From contig JASHYS010000200.1 in the NCBI GenBank assembly GCA_030042915.1, positions 1-6,529 of the forward strand: DNA of 6,529 nt, written 5' to 3'. Within the stretch, counting starts at the first letter, position 1; each line of letters begins with the position of its first letter. The DNA comes from Acidobacteriaceae bacterium (GTDB taxonomy: Bacteria; Acidobacteriota; Terriglobia; Terriglobales; Acidobacteriaceae). The translations under genes and the position numbers were made by a program. Of this stretch, positions 5,601-6,529 are shown in pieces. The notes under the pieces were generated by a model. It was not told the origin of the DNA. It was given only the letters and a program-made list of their open reading frames with translations, and did not search any database.

Positions 5601-6529
5601 CTGTTCATCAGCACCTGCGCCAGGGTTTCGAGAAAAAACGCGCCGGTGATGATGTAGAGCAGTTCAGCGAGCCAGGAAGAGCCCGATGCGCGGCGGTGGC
5701 GCCACGCAACCAGAGCCAGGGGAAGCGCCGCCAGCAGCAGAAGAAACACCCCGCCCCACGCGCCGTGCTCGCTGGCAATGTAAAACGCGTAGGTGCTGTC
5801 GGCCTGGACGGTGTTCAGAGCGATTCCTGCCTTTTGCGGGCTGGAGTTACCGAAGCCGACGCCGGTGTAGGCGCCGATCCGGATCATGCGCAGGTTCGCC
5901 CATCGATGCTCGTCGCCGAACGCAAATTGCTGGGCAAGCGATTGGCCGTCCTTGCCATATGCCTCCTGCGTCAGCCATTGTTCCTGCGCCCATTTTGAAG
6001 GATGTTCGGCAATGGCGATACGCGTGTACACCCGGGGCCATGGTTTTGCCCATTCCGGAAAGAACGTCAACAGTACGATAAAGACCGAGAGCACCAGGAA
6101 TGCTCCCGCCCACCATTTCGCAAGCGGGCGGTGATCGCCCAGCACGACAACGAACAAGAATGGGATCAAAAGCGCCAGCCCGCCGACCATTCCGCCGGGA
6201 TCGGCAAAGCCGAAAGCCGGCAGCGCGCAGCAGGGAACAAGAATCAGGAAGCATCCGACCAGAAATTTTTTCGCTCCGCTGACTCTCTCGGCGCGATGCA
6301 CCTGCCCTTTGCCCGGCACCAGCAAAATGGCCAGGCCAAGCAACTGGCAGAGCGGCGCAACGGCTTCTTTGCTGGGGCCGTAGAGCCAATGGACGAAATA
6401 GATGATGCGCGCGGCCGCGAGCGCAATCAACATGGCAACGCTGACCACCACAATTTCGCGCCACTCCCACTGCCTTGCCCAAAGGTCCATCAAAGCGTTT
6501 TCAAGATTCACCAGATGGTCTTCAAGAGA
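2636..6529 (-). CDS. SEDS (FtsW/RodA-type) glycosyltransferase fused to penicillin-binding transpeptidase (N-terminus beyond right edge)
   Basis: Residues are numbered from an in-frame GTG at 6511. No stop precedes it and the Shine-Dalgarno is poor, so the gene probably begins outside the window; the stop is TAG at 2638-2636. The N-terminal part (about 18-345) is a SEDS protein, the family that polymerises lipid II into glycan strands. It shows helices near 18-40, 49-66, 82-99, 105-124, 132-151, 241-269, 279-303 and 325-342, plus RVYTRIAIAEHP, GVGFGNSSPQK (218-227), YIASEHGAWGG and NLPLLSVYSPSD, which match FtsW/RodA landmarks. A further helix (360-380) leads outside the membrane, as in class B penicillin-binding proteins. 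The transpeptidase, which makes peptide cross-links, is marked by VTLDPKLQAAA (765-775), AISIMNLDGEVLALAGWP (834-851), the nucleophile motif SSSK (Ser905-Lys908) in AGSSSKPIWAAASL, SNN (965-967) and KTGT (1213-1216). Residues 400-760 are unassigned. Whether it serves elongation, division or another process cannot be told from the sequence. Confidence 0.9.
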   Translation of the reverse strand, partial: SLEDHLVNLENALMDLWARQWEWREIVVVSVAMLIALAAARIIYFVHWLYGPSKEAVAPLCQLLGLAILLVPGKGQVHRAERVSGAKKFLVGCFLILVPCCALPAFGFADPGGMVGGLALLIPFLFVVVLGDHRPLAKWWAGAFLVLSVFIVLLTFFPEWAKPWPRVYTRIAIAEHPSKWAQEQWLTQEAYGKDGQSLAQQFAFGDEHRWANLRMIRIGAYTGVGFGNSSPQKAGIALNTVQADSTYAFYIASEHGAWGGVFLLLLAALPLALVAWRHRRASGSSWLAELLYIITGAFFLETLAQVLMNSMQTIPFAGRNLPLLSVYSPSDVLRWSVLFSCAVLIMVADRDPQEGGIANSLGWRNRAMSVVVTLACVSPVFILIQGQLADRTLQDRNPGQEIAVGAVPPIYDRDAQVRAQVDQIRSQLKFNPQTGRIEFVSAQDLAANRNTQLQQEIERFNGLEDSLKIVSPGGNVLRNSGDARRFIRQITSLKSVDDYMKLMDEWKQESAGMQSAAFPPLFRVEERPSGVGSDQFSASEASQFEIQANPAYDTMVDLDTRLTPTGLKTIAWRNGSGDSWLLQGPGVQLTIATVSGANEQRAKVILSPMKGVKNKVVRFTASTQQTSGKSQIVLNCANDSGWKIPFWPFKRSGNGQTVLVDIDATGSGITLSAADVKLEYQPAGGIGFKDLNGHVRLSDGARFTTRQSVCKLPTAPAFTLTHSSAGALVGAAWVDGEWDAAYDTGAHLIWLEQLARFSQSEHGKQLQFDRVTLDPKLQAAAQESVDEHGRELQVRLLAAAIPLCAEHNCGVVAEGGTKIPGQLERQRVEARRLFLPPRVAISIMNLDGEVLALAGWPRSSSTDQWEAVTGADGKTTVDVQPPARWLATQAPAAIRNRYLGDRNFDLLVAGSSSKPIWAAASLDVNPRLVHLSVRGITPDNELFGIPIPGAPWKGTNSGDHWIDFTHYLADSNNNYQVRLNFLGLAHPDPGANVVDVEKNRDGTDYETTSKLETFSTQPWERAPDLSAYGFSHRTPGKLSGLEDSQLALAIQAHFPVNIAQENKVRRSYDISFWSGDETDNLVVTDGVDERWGQLSSISPAATNFRFDATSTDAHLREFASPRSFISVLLGGSTNMWSNLDLPSSIYTAMSGRPIVPHIGVLPRTASTRDSLKPESFLPVRAGLEEMIQSGTGAPFLSDKYGGERALSRTLGPDYAFYAKTGTLETLVENKEAGDLALARIVLVIIPKGAQKSRAHKGLILSLVSEYGGMSNSESNSAVEWVSDFVYSNSDLLKDAMK

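Noticed and set aside
5063..5998. 311-codon plus-strand frame
   Set aside because: It lies entirely antisense to the SEDS region, where the minus strand shows clear family motifs; the translation has no recognisable domain.

Overview
The window reads as a GC-rich bacterial chromosome segment. It holds two large minus-strand genes, each running off one window edge, separated by a gap of about 700 bp. Stacked Ser/Thr-rich Ig-like repeats in a secreted protein, next to a Gram-negative-type cell-wall synthase, fit an Acidobacteriota-like organism. That placement is an inference from style only; there is no rRNA or marker gene here to confirm it.

Right part (2636-6529, minus): one very long frame encodes a natural fusion of the two halves of a peptidoglycan synthase. 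The N-terminal third is a SEDS (FtsW/RodA/SpoVE) polytopic membrane glycosyltransferase. After one further membrane helix, the rest is an extracytoplasmic penicillin-binding transpeptidase with SSSK, SNN and KTGT active-site motifs. Between them lies a large region I do not recognise. The frame is open to the right edge and the first two SEDS helices appear to be missing, so the true start probably lies outside the window.

Middle part (1931-2635): I see no convincing gene. The half next to the fusion gene (about 2340-2635) is distinctly AT-rich and holds a weak sigma70-like promoter facing left. The next stretch (2081-2326) is packed with short perfect inverted repeats, and a longer stem (1946-2006) lies directly upstream of a good ribosome binding site. 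Together they look like a long structured 5' leader for the left gene.

Left part (1-1930, minus): a frame open for 643 codons through the left edge encodes an exported protein. It has a signal peptide, five tandem Ig-like domains of about 81 residues, a putative-Ig (He_PIG-like) domain and the beginning of a further domain. Domains 3 and 4 are so alike in DNA that recent tandem duplication is likely.

Nothing in the sequence ties the two genes to one pathway beyond shared orientation and action at the cell envelope. The most unusual item is the single-chain SEDS-transpeptidase; the second is the hairpin-dense leader.
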